A stretch of DNA of 64,000 nt from Gonapodya prolifera JEL478 (GCA_001574975.1 KQ965748.1:279460-343459), one strand, 5' to 3'. Positions 33,299 through 46,267 are shown, numbered from the stretch's first letter. Numbers and translations: made by a program. The notes: generated by a model not told the origin, from the letters alone.

Positions 33299-34508
33299 AG
33301 CTAATTTGCGTTCTATTCTATAAAGAGTCGCGCTGTCGCGTTAGATTTCCTTTGGGGACCAACCGCGAAGGCGGATATCCAGTCAGAGGCAGGAGGCGGG
33401 AGACGAGGGGCTTGGGTCCGCACAGCGGAGAGCAGAGCACCAGAGCAGTGCGCGGGGAGCGAGGAGTCCGAGGATGGGTTCCCGACGGGGGAAGAGCGTG
33501 GAGTCAAGCGAGGACACACGGAGGTCGCTGAAGAGGAGCACACAAGAGAAGAGACGAGGGGCCGGGAAGGCCGGCGGAATTGAGTGATAGGAGGGTAATG
33601 CGCGGTTTCCGGTTCGCGCTAAGCGGAGAGCTGGCTGTCTGTTCGCAGTTGGGTTGCCTGGAGATTCGAGGGTGGCCGCTTTCTCCCTGACTCCCGCCTC
33701 CACCTGCAGGGTGCAATATCTTGGCCGAACTTTAATCAAACGCAGCGAAAGTCTCACAAGCTTTCTTTCTCATAAATTTACGCCTATGGCAAGCTGCCTG
33801 GCACGATTGGACGGGCGGCGTTATGATGTCACAAGTCCGTAGCGAGGGGCAGGAGCGGGCAGGCATCTTTACTCAGAGACAGCTTCACGTAGACAGCTTC
33901 ACGTAGACGCCGCGAGCCAGCACCAGAGGCTTCGGACTAATATTTCCCATTGAATTTTAATTAGATTTTGCATGCATAGTCGAAATCCGCAGTATTGGGG
34001 GAGGTCACGCCACCATGCAAAAAGAAACCCAATCAAACCAACCCAAACCAGTGCGACACCCCAAACCAAATCGCAAGAACGCAAAAACCCGAAGAATGAA
34101 GCTCTCTCCTCCGATATCCTACTGGCTGCCCCGTTCGACCGTTCCCCGCTCCCTTGTCTGTCTCCCGCTCGCCCCCAGGCTTCCTCGAAGACACATAGCT
34201 CCATGGCGATGCAGTAAGCGGCGTTGTTAGGTGCGGTAGACTTCCCGGGTCCGTGTTCGGCTCCCGGCTTGCGACCCGGGATCAAAGCCGCTACGAACGC
34301 TAGGTCGCTCCCTCCGAAGCTGCGTCCATGCCCTTGTCGCCGCTCACTTTGTGGGCAAGAGTGAACACCCTTCGAGAGCTTGTACCAGGTGGACGGTCCT
34401 TAGCCATCATGCGCTCATCGAGGTCCTCTTTTCTCGCCTCACCCATGGAATGGTCTTCCTGGAAAAACGTATGTTCGAATCGAGTCGAAACCACGCGAAA
34501 CACATCCT
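33299..34508. other. No gene resolved; upstream region to gap
   Basis: About 1.2 kb from the start of the Ser/Ala-rich gene to the assembly gap. G+C-rich up to 33680, then mixed. Short open pieces on both strands have no recognisable domain. An inverted repeat lies at 34244-34280. A coding piece on either side of the gap (34351-34508) is possible but unsupported. Confidence 0.4.
34244..34280. repeat. 8-bp perfect inverted repeat (hairpin)
   Basis: CCCGGGTC at 34244-34251 and GACCCGGG at 34273-34280 with a 21-base loop. I checked it as a tRNA arm and it does not fit one. Function unknown. Confidence 0.6.
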
Positions 34509-34647
34509 NNNNNNNNNNNNNNNNNNNNNNNNNNNNNNNNNNNNNNNNNNNNNNNNNNNNNNNNNNNNNNNNNNNNNNNNNNNNNNNNNNNNNNNNNNNN
34601 NNNNNNNNNNNNNNNNNNNNNNNNNNNNNNNNNNNNNNNNNNNNNNN
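34509..34647. other. Assembly gap (139 N)
   Basis: A run of N. Gene pieces next to it (34351-34508 and 34648-34884) cannot be judged. Confidence 1.
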
Positions 34648-35013
34648 CATTTTGAAGGGAAAATACCGCATGTGAGTCTCCTCAGCATTTGGCGACGATT
34701 GAGGAGTGTATTCTCATTGAAAACTGAATGTCATTGGTTCTTCAGTTCTCGTTCAAAGACTACTGCGGCACGCCACTCAACATATTCACCTCCACCTGAT
34801 AAATGGTACGGAGTATGCTCAGGGCGTAAAGTTGGTGCAATGAAGAGAGGGCAATGGCCGGTGGAGGAAGCAAGAACATTGTGAGTGGCTCCCCTGCAAC
34901 CTGTTTGAGCTCAACCTCCCTCATAAGCTTCGCCTTTCCTCTTCACTCGAACCACCTTGCCACGGCGATGATGCGACGAATGCACCAGTTTTTCCATTGA
35001 AAGAATGTATTAA
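34648..35013. other. No gene resolved after the gap
   Basis: About 365 bp between the N run and the next minus-strand pieces. One short plus-strand open piece (to about 34884) ends without a recognisable domain. No RNA gene or repeat is seen. Confidence 0.4.
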
Positions 35014-36288
35014 CTATTCCCATCGTTCATATACATTGCATTCCTCGAATACTGTAGAGCTTGCTGTCTGCATTGCCCATGACTTGGCTCTGCCACACCA
35101 CCTGGTGGTGGCTGTCAACAGTTGAGATGTTCTCGAGGATGGACAACCACTCACCACACTTCCAATCGACTTTTTACCGAATCCCTCCTTTTGGGTTTCA
35201 CTCAACGTGGATGGGTGATCAACCAATAATTGGGGCTGAGAGGATGGAGAATCAATGTCAGTTTTACTGATTATGGCAGACAACAGTCACATGGCGTGCA
35301 CTCACAGGTGAGCTACCAATCATTGGAGCGCTCTCGTGCATAACGGGAAGCTTGGTTCGAAGAAACTATTAAGTACGTCGGTTAACAAGGGAAAAGGGAT
35401 ACACTCACAAATTCGCGCGAAGAAGAAATGGGAAGTGGTGCTCGTTCTTCAGTAGTCTGTTTGCGTTTGGTCGAAGATGTTGATCTTATTGAGCCCAGCT
35501 GATATTTAGAGGGTACAACAGTGTCGAACACACTTATCAGATCCTGTTGGAGCATTCGTGGTACTTCCAGCCTGCCGTTGAATGACTCGGTGGCACGAAC
35601 CACAGCCAGAAGTTCTTCGACAAGTCTAAACGGACCACGAAGAACATAAACCAAATCATTGTATTCCCGATTCTGAAATTATTGTGCTCACTAACAGAAC
35701 CACAGTTGTGAAAGTGAAGCGTTCGAAACCCAGGCACGTGTATTATCTCCTTTGAGCCATTTTCTAAACACCCGAAAAGTGAGAACAATGCAAAAACGAA
35801 GAGAATAACCGGTGAGCTTGGTGCCGGCGCCAGGTCCACCCGCCTTCCTTTCCACATTGGACGCGCTCGATTGGACCCGATTTCTCCCAAGCGCATCATA
35901 ACTCGACTTTTCCGTCACGATCCCACCGTTTCCGATGGCGTTGGCCACCCATGCTCCCATCAGAGTGATTGCCAATGTCAAAGACCACCCCGCCGCACTA
36001 TCGGCCGCACCAGGCTCCAATCTCGGTGGATCCTTCTCGAATGGACTTGAAACACATGCGCAAGTAGGAAGGGTAGACGATCAGACCGTTGGCGTATGGA
36101 CGGATGGCTCGACGGAACCGTGAGTTGTGCTCTGGCAAGTCCGCGAAACAGCAAGGGTGCTTTTCGAGTAGATTGCGTCGCTGCGAGCTCGGAACATAGT
36201 ACGACGGTCCTCTTCTCTTCCTGATTTCGCCTGGCACATCGTAGGAGGGAAACATTCTGTGACCTCGTCTCGCCACACCCGTGACCAA
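35014..36288 (-). CDS. Unresolved minus-strand gene, unknown product
   Basis: Several minus-strand pieces look coding and lie in order: RKRRGPSYYVPSSQRRNLLE with RRAIRPYANGLIVYPSYLRM (36250-36020), then WVANAIGNGGIVTEKSSYDA with NRVQSSASNVERKAGG (about 35945-35825), then NREYNDLVYVLRGPFRLVEE, LISVFDTVVPSKYQLGS (35680-35480), then a Ser/Thr-rich piece with SKTDIDSPSSQPQLLVDHPS (35275-35130). Joins are plausible but not proven, and no family is recognised. The next gene starts divergently near 36345. Confidence 0.4.
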
Positions 36289-36344
36289 CTAAAACTCTAC
36301 AAGAATCGTTTTCCAACACTTCTCTTTCTTTTTCCGCCCCTCAG

Positions 36345-39300
36345 TACTCTGCGCCGCCTCCGTCACGTCCTGCAAACCACCGTCCCCTCCACACAATCCC
36401 CCCACATCATTTCAGAACTGGACGAGCTGGTCGAAAGGGTCATAAACGGATTTAACTGCGCTGCTGTTACCCTCGGGATTGGTTCTGGGAGGCAGAATGA
36501 TGGATTCCTGCTACTTACAGAAGTCCTAAACAAGTTTGTGGACGCATGCAATGCGCTTGTGGAAGATCTTGGTCAGAATGCTGTGCAATTGAAATACTCG
36601 TGAGTTCTGCGGAGCGGCACCTTGATGTCTGATGACTCTACTAACGTTTGCTAACCCCCAAAGCTATGTCGGACTGACAGATGTCAAATGTGTCGATCTT
36701 TTGACTGGCCGGACGCTCATGGGTACGTTCAAACAGTGTCGTTTTGAGGAACAGTTGATGGAACTTCTCTTGAAACAGATGTGCCGAGTGGAGGTCTGGA
36801 AACTCTTTCAACCACCACCACCTCCGCGACCGACATCCTGAACAAAATCCGCGAAGGTGGGACTCTTCAGCGCCTTGGACAAGGTCAAAGTTCCACCAAT
36901 GTTTTGCTGCAGGAACTCCTCTCCCAAGCGCTCTCCTTATTCACCTACATCACACCTCGGCCGATGTTCCAAATGGAACCTTACTTCTTGTGAGGCGAAC
37001 TTTTCACGAATCGATGTCTTGTGCTCAACTGACGATATTTGCAGTTTGATATGGGCCGCCCTTCTTTTGCTCCCACTTCGCATACGGGATCCTCTCTTCC
37101 GCCTGGGTTACATCGAAGTATGCAAGGTTTCCGGCGCCTCGTGGAACACCTCTCCCGCTCCTCCAGTACGGGACCCCTTAGTACCCTCGAGGTTGGCGCT
37201 GGAGAAGGCCTCGACGGAAGGATGGTTCGAGTTTTGGCGGATTATGTTGGTGGAAACGCAAGGACGGTGTTCTTTGTGGACGTTCAAGTGAATGCATCCT
37301 CACCAGTGATCGGGCAGATTAAGGTCACGAAACTTTTTTCATTGGCAGAACGGACCCGAGTTGAACTCCTCCGACGCCACTGTCGCACTTGCGTTGTGCG
37401 AAGCTCTGGGGAAAATTCGTAACAGAGAGGATCACAACCCCCTCGACCCCCGACTTGGAACCCTCATTGCAGAGGGAGAGAAATTGAGGAAGGAAGGCGA
37501 AGAAGTCTCGGTAAGTACATATGCCGTTCGTCTGGAGCAGTGGCGTGATGATCCGACCTCTCCCTCTTCAGGTGAAACTTGTTGCTGCCAATTCTGCCTA
37601 CGCTTCCGCCAACGAGGCTCTGATGCTTGCGAGGAATGAACTTGAAAAAGCACAGAGTGATGCTCGGCGTAGTTCGGAAGAAGCAAAGCGGAAGGCTGCG
37701 TTGGGGGAATGGCAAGCTAAAGATGTAAGTACAAGGTCCGCTCATCTGAGGCATAATAAAGCAGTCTGATCGTATTATGTAGGACGCTCTCAAAGCTCAA
37801 GCTGCTGCTCTGGCGCTTCAGAGAGAGGCGATCACTATCCGCATACGTAATATACATTCCAAAGAGGAAACTCGACGTGAGAAAATTCGAACGAGTGAGT
37901 AATGTTAAGCTGAGCCACATTTGGTCGCATTCATCAAACCACGACTCTCAGTCGACGCGGAATGGCGACTCACTCTGGCGTGTTGGGAAGCGAGGGAGTG
38001 GGCATTGAATGCCTCCTACGCAGAGGTGGGTCTTTCTTCACCTCATTAGCCATTCGAGTGAACTTTACGAATCTGTCCGCGATCGTTCAATTTATAGTCG
38101 CGCTATAACGTGGTTCAGGAAGCCTGGGTTGGTTTACGAAACATTTACCACGGCACGGTATCAAAACTCGGTGCGTCGAACCATGAACTCGTGGAAGAGC
38201 ACGAGCTCCGTCTCGCAGACGCCGAAAAGCACTCTATGTACGCATTCAAACTCAGCAACCAAATTTCCGAACTCGAAGCACAATCCCAGCAACTTACAAA
38301 TCGGCTCAACGTTGCTGCGGAAGAGCAGTCCAGGCTCAAAGACAAAACCCGTGAGCTCGAAATGGAACGCGCATTACACGCAAGAGAGCAGGCTGCGGCA
38401 GGTCGTGAGCGTGATGCTGCTACGGGGGAGCGAGACGCTATTGGTCGAGAGCGGGATGCGCTGGCGAGAGAACGAGACCTCGCCGTTCAGCAGAAGAACT
38501 TGGTGGACAAGGAACTCGCATCGGCACAAAAGGAAGTGGAAAAGGTCGAGAAGAGGTTGCAGGAAGCTCAAAGGACTTTGGAGGACGAGAAAGCCTGTTT
38601 GGAGGATCGCATCGCTGCTCTGACGAAGCAGAAGTTGAAGGAAGCTGAAGACGTCAAGAAGGACGCCGCCAAGTTGAGGGGGGAGAACGAGCTGAAGGAT
38701 AAGCACGTTGAAACAGCTGTGCAGCTGGCGAAGGAGGAAGTCGAAAAGGCTATGGAGCGGCGCAAGAAGGACCGCCTTGCCGCTAAGAAGGAGCAAGAGC
38801 GTTTGGAAGCACGAGTGAGAGAGCTCGAGGTACGATATCTTGTTATAATTCGCTATGTCGCAACTATACTGATCACCTAATAACGTTCGCTGAAGACTGA
38901 GCTCACCAAGACAAAAACGGCGTTCAACTCGGTTCGACTAGCGAGCGCCCACGCCGCATCGGAAAAAGCTGCCTTAGACACAGCAGAAGCGAGTGTGCTC
39001 TACGAGACCGCGACATTTGAGCTTCAGTCTTTGAAAAGGACGCAGATGAAAACGCCGGTGCCAGGCCCGCAACTTCCGAAACCACACGTCGCCCAATCTG
39101 CAGCCTCTGTTACAAGTGGTGCTGATGCTCCAAAGAGTAAACCGGTTCCGACCGTTGAGGAGAACCGCAAACCTGTCGCGAGGAAATACAAGGAGGACGC
39201 CGACGACAGCTTTTCCGCAGATGAGGAACCCATGTCGCCGAAGCCGAAGCCGAAGAAACCGGTGGCGAAGAAGGTACGTGATGGCTTTACGTCATGACGG

Positions 39301-40546
39301 AGAGGAGCCACGACCAAACAGCAATGTACGGGACCAGATCACCCCTCCTCCAGATAAGCCCAAGGAAGACGTCCAGACAGCTAAACCCAAGAAGAAGACC
39401 TCTCCCTACGAGTTTGTCCGAATTGATGTCATGATTCCCGAGGGCACTGGGCGGCGCGCTCGGGGCAAAGTGACGACGTACGGCGAGGATGACGACGCTG
39501 AGGGGATGTCCGCCGACGTTGGTGAAAAAAAGCAGAAGCAGACGAAGAACTCCGAAGTGGAGACTTCGGTTTCCAAGCGAGTTCCTGCCACCGGGGAGGA
39601 TGAAATTCTGATCGGGCAGACCGGCTCGAGAGCACCGGATGCAAAACTAGCAAAAAGGAAGCCATCCCCACCCGAACCCACACAACCTGCCCAGAAGCCG
39701 ACATCGAGTCCTGGCGAGGGCATGGACATTGATATGGTGGGCGGGGTGGAGCTTGATCTGGCCCAATCGGTGAAAGTGAGTTCCACAGCTTCGCTTATTG
39801 GGGTGGTTCTAATGACAGTCTTCCATGCAGTCGACGAAAGCGAAAAGGAAGGGTAAGAAACGTGCGACGTTGTCTGACGATGGACCTGAGACTCAGGATC
39901 GGTCGTCGCCGTTGATGAAGAGGAAGGTTGGTACACTCGTTGACCTCGGTTCCTCGATCGATACTCATTTGTGACGACCAAACAGAAACCGCAACAGCCG
40001 ACCGAAGACTCGGATACGGAGGCAGGCCGAGGTGAAGGAGCCGACCAGCCCACCAAAAAACGTAAAGTGCTTCTGAAGAAGACGAGTTCCGTGACGAAAT
40101 CAAAGGTGCGGAAATTCCAGTAGACGCTCTGACACCGATTTCGCCTCTCTAACTTGATACGGTATCTCAGGAGAACGTCCGGCGCGACACTGTCACGCCC
40201 GTTGCCCAAACAGGCGCACCAGCAAAGCCAATAGGAGGTGGGTTCCAACTATCTATCGCGCCACCGAAATCAAACCCCAGCACCGGTATCGGGCGCACTG
40301 GACCCAAGGCCGTCGGCGCCATGAAGGGCCCGCTTTCTACTTCAGGAGGCAGCGCGGCCAACATGTCGATCCGCGCCGTGGGGCCCGTCAAGCTGGCCAA
40401 GGGACTGGTGGATCCGCGACGACTGCAGTCGATTCTGTCGGGGTATGTTTTCTGCGATTTGGGATTACGTGTGTGTGCGTCGTAGGACTCACAGTTGTCG
40501 GTGGGTTTGTGTTTGAAGGTTCAATATCCCGATGCTCAAGGCGTGA
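36345..40546 (+). CDS. Long coiled-coil protein with basic disordered tail, unknown
   Basis: About 14 exons. The N-terminal part is helical (HIISELDELVERVINGFNCA, LLLTEVLNKFVDACNALVED). The middle is a long coiled coil (37620-38880) rich in E/K/A/R/Q, with runs such as RERDAATGERDAIGRERDAL and LEDRIAALTKQKLKEAEDV. The C-terminal third is basic, Pro/Lys-rich and disordered (EPMSPKPKPKKPVAKK, TKKRKVLLKKTSS, and GMDIDMVGGVELDL), ending in a short exon FNIPMLKA with the stop at 40546. The layout suggests a chromatin or cytoskeleton scaffold; no domain names it. The first exon with the ATG was not found. Introns are 45-70 bp with good GT-AG ends. Confidence 0.65.
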
Positions 40547-40693
40547 CAGAAACCCGTACTTCCCTCCTTGCTAATTTGCTATTTCCTAACTCGCTTTACT
40601 GAATTTAATTTAATTCAATTCAAATTTGCTACCCAAAATCGCCGTCCTCTCTTCAACCACAGTAGCGTAAGCACGAAAACCACCACACACCAC

Positions 40694-42017
40694 ATGGACT
40701 ACTTCCCCGCATCCTGGGGCAACCCGCGCCCGGCCGGGACATCCGACGACGCGTTTCTGTCCCGAGGCAACGGCGATTACTTGGAGGCCGTCGCGTCGGG
40801 ACAGCGCAAGGCAGCAATGCAGTTGGGCACGCCTGTCACGCACACGCAGTGAGTCTGAGTCTTTTCCGGGGTGTGTGGTGCTTTTGAGGTGGTTGGTGGT
40901 GTGCTGAACGGGTGGTTGGCGTCGATGCGTTCCTGGTTGGACTGGGTTGCTCGGCGGACGGTGATGGTGTTTGTTGTGAAAAAGGTCGCCCATCATGACG
41001 GGCACGTCGGTCCTGGCCATCAAGTACAAGGACGGGATCATGATGGCGGGGGATACACTGTGTGAGTGTGGTTTCTGGTCGACGAGTCCTAGCGGGGTGT
41101 TGACTTGTGTTGAACGTAAAAACTGCAACGACCCCCACACCCTTCGTATCCACGGATAGCTTCGTACGGCTCACTGGCACGGTTCCGTGACACACGACGG
41201 ATCGTGCAGGCGGGGGACTATACTGTGGTTGGCGCGACGGGGGAAGTGTCGGATTACCAGCACATCAAGCATCTCTTGGAGGAAGTCCTGTGAGTCCCCT
41301 TCCCCCGGTTTTGGCGGACGAGTCTGAGGCTCACACCGACATCGACGCTGCCATTGCCGTCGCCGCTGATGGCATCAGAATCGAGGAGTACTACACCGAG
41401 GACGGACACAAGCTCGGCCCGCGCAACATCTTCGAGTACTTGTCGAGGGTCATGTACAACCGACGCAGCAACTTCAATCCGCTGTGGAATTATCTGGTCG
41501 TGGCTGGGTTCAAAGAAGGTGATAAGTGAGTTTCTCGGCGCCTTTGTACTGTGTTGTACTTGTGCTCTTGTTCTATTCACCCACCACCCCTTCTATCCCC
41601 TACTCCCCGCAACAGATTCCTCGGCTACGTCGACCTCCGCGGAACGACCTACCAAGCCTCGACGATCGCGACCGGGTACGGTTCCATGATTGCTCAACCT
41701 CTGCTCCGAAAAGCCGTCGAGGGACGCGAGAACGAGGTGACGGAGGAAGAGGCGCTCAAGTTGTTGGAGGATTCGATGCGCATTTTGTGGTATAGGGATG
41801 CGAGGGCGTGGGATAAGGTATGATGGAATGCGTCGCATTCTATGTACGAAGTACTTATACTCCCCCCACCACCCGACCACTGCTCCCTCCCCACCAAAAA
41901 ACCCCCCTGTAGATTCAAGTAGCCAAGGTGACGTCCGAGGGCGTGACTATTTCTGAGCCGTACAAACTTACGACGGACTGGACCGTGGGGGAGTACGTTA
42001 AGGGATACGGGGCATAA
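40694..42017 (+). CDS. PRE4: 20S proteasome subunit beta-7 (Pre4/PSMB4)
   Basis: Six exons (40694-40848, 40985-41061, 41160-41289, 41379-41525, 41616-41817, 41913-42017) join to 271 residues, the usual length. Landmarks: propeptide MDYFPASWGNPRP, then IMTGTSVLAIKYKDGIMMAG, SSYGSLARFRDTRRI, NIFEYLSRVMYNRRSNFNPL, WNYLVVAGF, FLGYVDLRGTTYQASTIATG, RILWYRDARAW, and the C-tail that reaches across the ring in this subunit. It is one of the non-catalytic beta subunits (no Thr1 after processing). It acts in the 26S proteasome in nucleus and cytosol. Genes on both sides are unrelated. Confidence 0.95.
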
Positions 42018-42168
42018 CTTGATGTGAAATTGGAATGCAATAGGATTGTAGTTGAATTTCAACGTGGGGAAAATGGTCGAATAGAGAGGAGACGGTCAGT
42101 GCACCAACCGTGGTCAACGCAAAGCGACGACACGACGCGGACCTGCGTGCACAGAGACCAGACTTCGG

Positions 42169-45100
42169 ATGTCTTCTTTTCCTGCACCGATTGGATTTTT
42201 GAGTGCGGACGACGACGTTCGGAGAGAAATCGAGTTCAGACCGGGACCGGGGGACGCGGGAGAAGTGGGCGGAAGTGGGCGGCGAGCAGAGAAGGAGGCG
42301 CAGATTCGAGAACTCGGGCGATTGACACGAAAGTGGTGAGTGGGGAGCGGTGCAATAGGGATCAGAGTGCGGCTGATGCGACGGAATTCCGGTAGGCTGC
42401 GCATGAAAGAGCGAGCGGCACAGGCAGCGGCGACGCAGGAGAAGGGGAACGAGTCTGCTGACACCGTGAGATTTCTTAGCTGCTTCTTTATCGAGCTGGG
42501 GTGGCGAATCTGTTGCTGCTGCAGGTGGACGAAAATCCGAATCCGACAAGACAGCCCCTTGCACCTGCAGACACGAACACCGTCGACCGCGTGGTGTCAT
42601 TCGCATTGGGAACTGCCACAGATAACAAAGCGGATGGTACGCCCGCGAAACAGGGGCCACGACTGGTCCGAAAGAAACTGCCTCTACCGAAAGCCCCGAA
42701 GAAAGACGGCACCGCACCGGACACGGCATCAAGATCAGAAGCCCAAGACCCAACCACCAGCGTAGCGCACACTATGGCCGACTTTGACGGAATATCGGTC
42801 GAACTGGGACTCTCCACCGACAAACACGACCGCCTTGCATCGGTCTCGTTCAACCTCTTCCCTTCCTCTCCCCGACCTCGTGCACCTGCCAATGCATCTT
42901 TGCATCCTCGCTCACCCACCACAACCAAACCCCACCCCACTGTTCCCACACAAGCACCGCCCCCTACCTCTGCCCCTGCCTCGGACGACGACGACTCCCA
43001 CACCGTCCCGCCCTGCAAACGCGTCCGCCTCACAAAGCAACCCGCAAAACGACCCCCGTTCACCACATCCATGGCGCCTTCGCCTTACAAACCCCCGCCG
43101 CACGCACTTATTTCCGCGTCGGCGTTTCTCGCCACCTCCAAAACGGCTTCCAAAGAGGCGCTTGGCGTTGGTTCCGCACCAACTGTACCGATAGGAGCAG
43201 CTCCATCAGCCCCCGCCACCGCCCTGACATTCACCCGGACGACTCTCGCCGCCGCGCGTTCCAAGCTTCACCTCGTGGGCACCCCCGGGCGCAAGGCTCG
43301 TACACGGCTCGATTCCACCGCGCAGAAGGTGCTTGCGGCGTACAAGAACATGCCGTTGACGAGACCTGGCGCGGCGGCGGTGGTGGGAGGGGGAGTGGGA
43401 GTGGATGGAGCGAGTAAGGCGGCGAGTTTGGTGGCTGCGTTTGGGAAGGGAGGTGGGAAGAAGGTCGGTGGGAAGGGCGCGGGAGTGGAAGGTGCGCGGG
43501 GAGGGGAAGGCAGAAGGGAACAGGAACGCAGTGGGGAGAGTCGACACGAAGAGGGCGAGGAGATGGATATGGACGTGGACATGGGTGGGTCCACCACGTC
43601 TGCATCTGCAAATGCAACGGCGACGGCCAAGGTATTGGCGGCATTTGGGAAGGTTGGAGGGAAGAAGGCGAGAGGAGGTGGCGGAATCGAAGCATTAGAT
43701 CGTGTAGAACGGGAGAAAGACCGGAGTGGTGGCAGTCAGCAAGGTGGGAATGGAGGTGCGGGAATGGGCGTGGATGCGCCAGAAACCACAGCGACGAAGA
43801 CGGCCAAGGTGTTGGCGGCATTTGGGAAGGTCGGGGGAAAGAAGGCGAGAGGTGGTGGAGGGGAGGAGGAACGCAGTGGCGAGAGTAAGCGCGACGAGGA
43901 TCGGGAGATGGAGATGGCGATGGGTGGGCCCGACATCCCGGCTACCCCGGCGGTGAATGTCTTGGCGACGTTTTGGAAAATCGGTGGGCAGGACGTTGTG
44001 CGTGGTGGAGTTGGGGTTGAAGAACCGAGTGCTGGTGCCGGTGTAGAGGCGAAGGGACACATCGCAACTTCGGATGACAAAAAGGGCAACGCCGCCCGGG
44101 AGCACGACGCGGAAGGAGCACTAGCGCCTGCAGCTGTAACCGAACCTCCCGCCTCGCTTGCCGCACCTGTCGTTCCTTCACATGAACCCGTCGATGCGCC
44201 CCTTTCGATCGTGGAAGGATCAGTATCTGCTATGGACTTTGTGGACGAACCATGTCCTTTGCAGACCAACGAAGCGGTATTATTTTCCCAGGACACTCCT
44301 GCGGATCCACCGTCTGGTCAGAACCACGAGTTGGAGACACCGCCATCTACTCAACCTGAGATCACCAAACCACCTTCGTCGGTCACGTCCTCAAATGCCA
44401 CCCTCGCCCGAGTATCTCAACAACTCTCCTCCCTCCAACCCGAGCTCACACAACCGCCACCGTCGTTCATGCCTTCTGCGAGCACCCTTGGGCACGCTTC
44501 CCAACCGCCCACACCTCCCACCCACACCACCGACGCCACTCAACTCACCACCACTCCCCACGCAGACCCACCCGCCTCGCACCCCCGGGAGTCCGCCGAG
44601 TCTGCCAAATCTGCCGAATCCGACGTCTTCGTGGACGCCGAGGAGGGTCGGTCTTCTGCCGGAACGCACGTTCAGGAGATCCAAGAGCACCACTCGACGC
44701 CCACCCGCGAGTCGCCCGGGAAGGAGAATGTCCGGCCGGGTGTTGTGTTGCCTCCAAAGGTCAGTTCTCGAAATCTTCATTTCGTTATCGGTTGCCCTAA
44801 CCCACCAATGAATACCCCCACAGTCCCCCTTCCTCCCCAAAGGCGACTTCACGCTCGCCGACCGTCTTAAGGCCGCCGGGATGCCCAAGTTCAACTTCGT
44901 GCAACCCTCGCCGCCTCCTGTCCCGGCCGGTGGGAAACGGGACCGGGCCAGTTTGAAGGAGCCTGACACCGCGTCGGACGGTCAAGGTCAGGTGAAGCGG
45001 CAGAAAGTGGACGTTTTGGGTCTCAGCGTGTCCCAGCCGAAGAATTCCCTTTCCGGAGGCGCTGTGCGAGTCCAAGCCGCCATCGTCGCCAACGCTGGTC

Positions 45101-46065
45101 CGCAAGCGCCGAAACCTGGGGTGGGCTTGACGTCGAGTTCGTGGAAGACGAACAACACGAAACCCCCGCGGGCGCCTGCTCCTGCTCGGTCCCCCGTCGT
45201 GCAAGCGCAGAAGGGATCCTGGGCCGCCGCTTGGCAGCCTGTGCCGGTCTCGCTTAACGCACCGATTTCGTACGCGCATGCGCAGGGACAAGCCCTACGG
45301 AACCCGAACCCCGTGCCCCCGGTACCTCCGCCTCGTGCAGGTACCGAACATCCCAAACCAACACCTCACCCCGCCCCCGCAGCGCGCCAACCACTCCCAC
45401 CCGCGACAGCGGCCGGGGCTATGAAGAACCCACCTAAACTCGTCGTTCGGGGACTTGCAGCTGCTGCTGCACCACCGGCTGAACCGACACGCGCCATATA
45501 CGAGCCGTCTCCGCCTCCGCCACGACCAGCAGGAGCAGTTCTTGCGACGCCGCCGAGTACTGTCGGGGTGGAGAAGGGCGGGAACGGGAAAGGAGGACCG
45601 AAAACGGAGGGTGCCCCGATGCCGCCCCCGCCGCCGCAGAGTATCGTAGACGCGAATGGAGGGGAGATACCGGATATTCCGAGCGAGTGAGTTGTGTCGC
45701 AGGACACTGTTCGAGTGATCTGTATAACACGATATTAACGCCGACCCCTCTCCCGTCGAACCCAGCGACGAATCGGAGGACTCCCCGCGCGCGTCGGGCC
45801 GCACCCCGCAATGGGCACGCGATAAGAGCGTCCACGAAGCCTTGATACGGCAGTCGCAGTCGCAAGTTCCCGTCGAGGATATATTTGGGGAGGTGGACCC
45901 GAATGTGGACCTTGAAGGTGGGTCTCGGTTTGGGCCAGGGTTTAAGGTGCAGACCGAACAGGTGCTGACGGTTTTGGCTCCACAGCGATATTTGGTCGGC
46001 CGATCAGGAAGCTCAAGGGACGGAGGTCGTCTGTGAGGTGGTTAAAAGATGACATGTCTCCCTAA
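42169..46065 (+). CDS. INCENP/Sli15-like protein 1 (chromosomal passenger complex)
   Basis: Six exons (42169-42335, 42396-42465, 42525-44759, 44824-45686, 45766-45917, 45986-46065) give 1188 residues. Most of the protein is disordered, Pro/Ser/Ala-rich and basic. The C-terminus is an IN-box: GGEIPDIPSDDESEDS, TPQWARDKSVHEALIRQ, VEDIFGEVDPNVDLEAIFG, then RRSSVRWLKDD, matching the INCENP pattern of Trp-x..L..Q-x..P..IFG..LE.IF followed by a (R)-S-S-x-x-W end. The SS before W is the TSS-like Aurora B target. The last exon supplies the second IF and SS-W parts. Role: binds and activates Aurora kinase; localises to centromeres and spindle midzone. Residues about 280-500 carry a repeated AAFGK-VGGKKARGGGG unit. 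No clear N-terminal Survivin-binding CEN box is seen. Confidence 0.85.
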
Positions 46066-46267
46066 TGGGTGCTGCATGAATGTGTACAGGGCGTTTGGTT
46101 TTCTTCCCGAATCGGGGTTCTAGTGGGGCTGGGGAATAATGATTGAAGGGTTGCATTATAACTGTATAATACCGAGCGCATCAATATCACCCCTGTGAGG
46201 TGGTACATTTGTTTTATTGTCCTCAACGTATGTATCAAACGAGCACTTCACGAGTTCAGTACGATGT

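Noticed and set aside
32421-33323. 300-codon open frame on the plus strand over the Ser/Ala-rich gene
   Set aside because: It is the mirror of a G+C-rich minus-strand coding region; the minus frame has a better composition, a nuclear-localisation-like patch and a globular part.
34228-34290. Possible tRNA gene (hairpin-rich, CGG/CCG stems)
   Set aside because: No anticodon-arm or T-arm consensus and no cloverleaf; kept only as an inverted repeat.
39406-40248. 280-codon minus-strand frame opposite the coiled-coil gene
   Set aside because: Shadow of plus-strand exons that join with good splice sites; no domain in the minus frame.
43231-43821. Pro/His-rich minus-strand frame opposite INCENP-like 1
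   Set aside because: Created by the antisense of the G-rich repeats.
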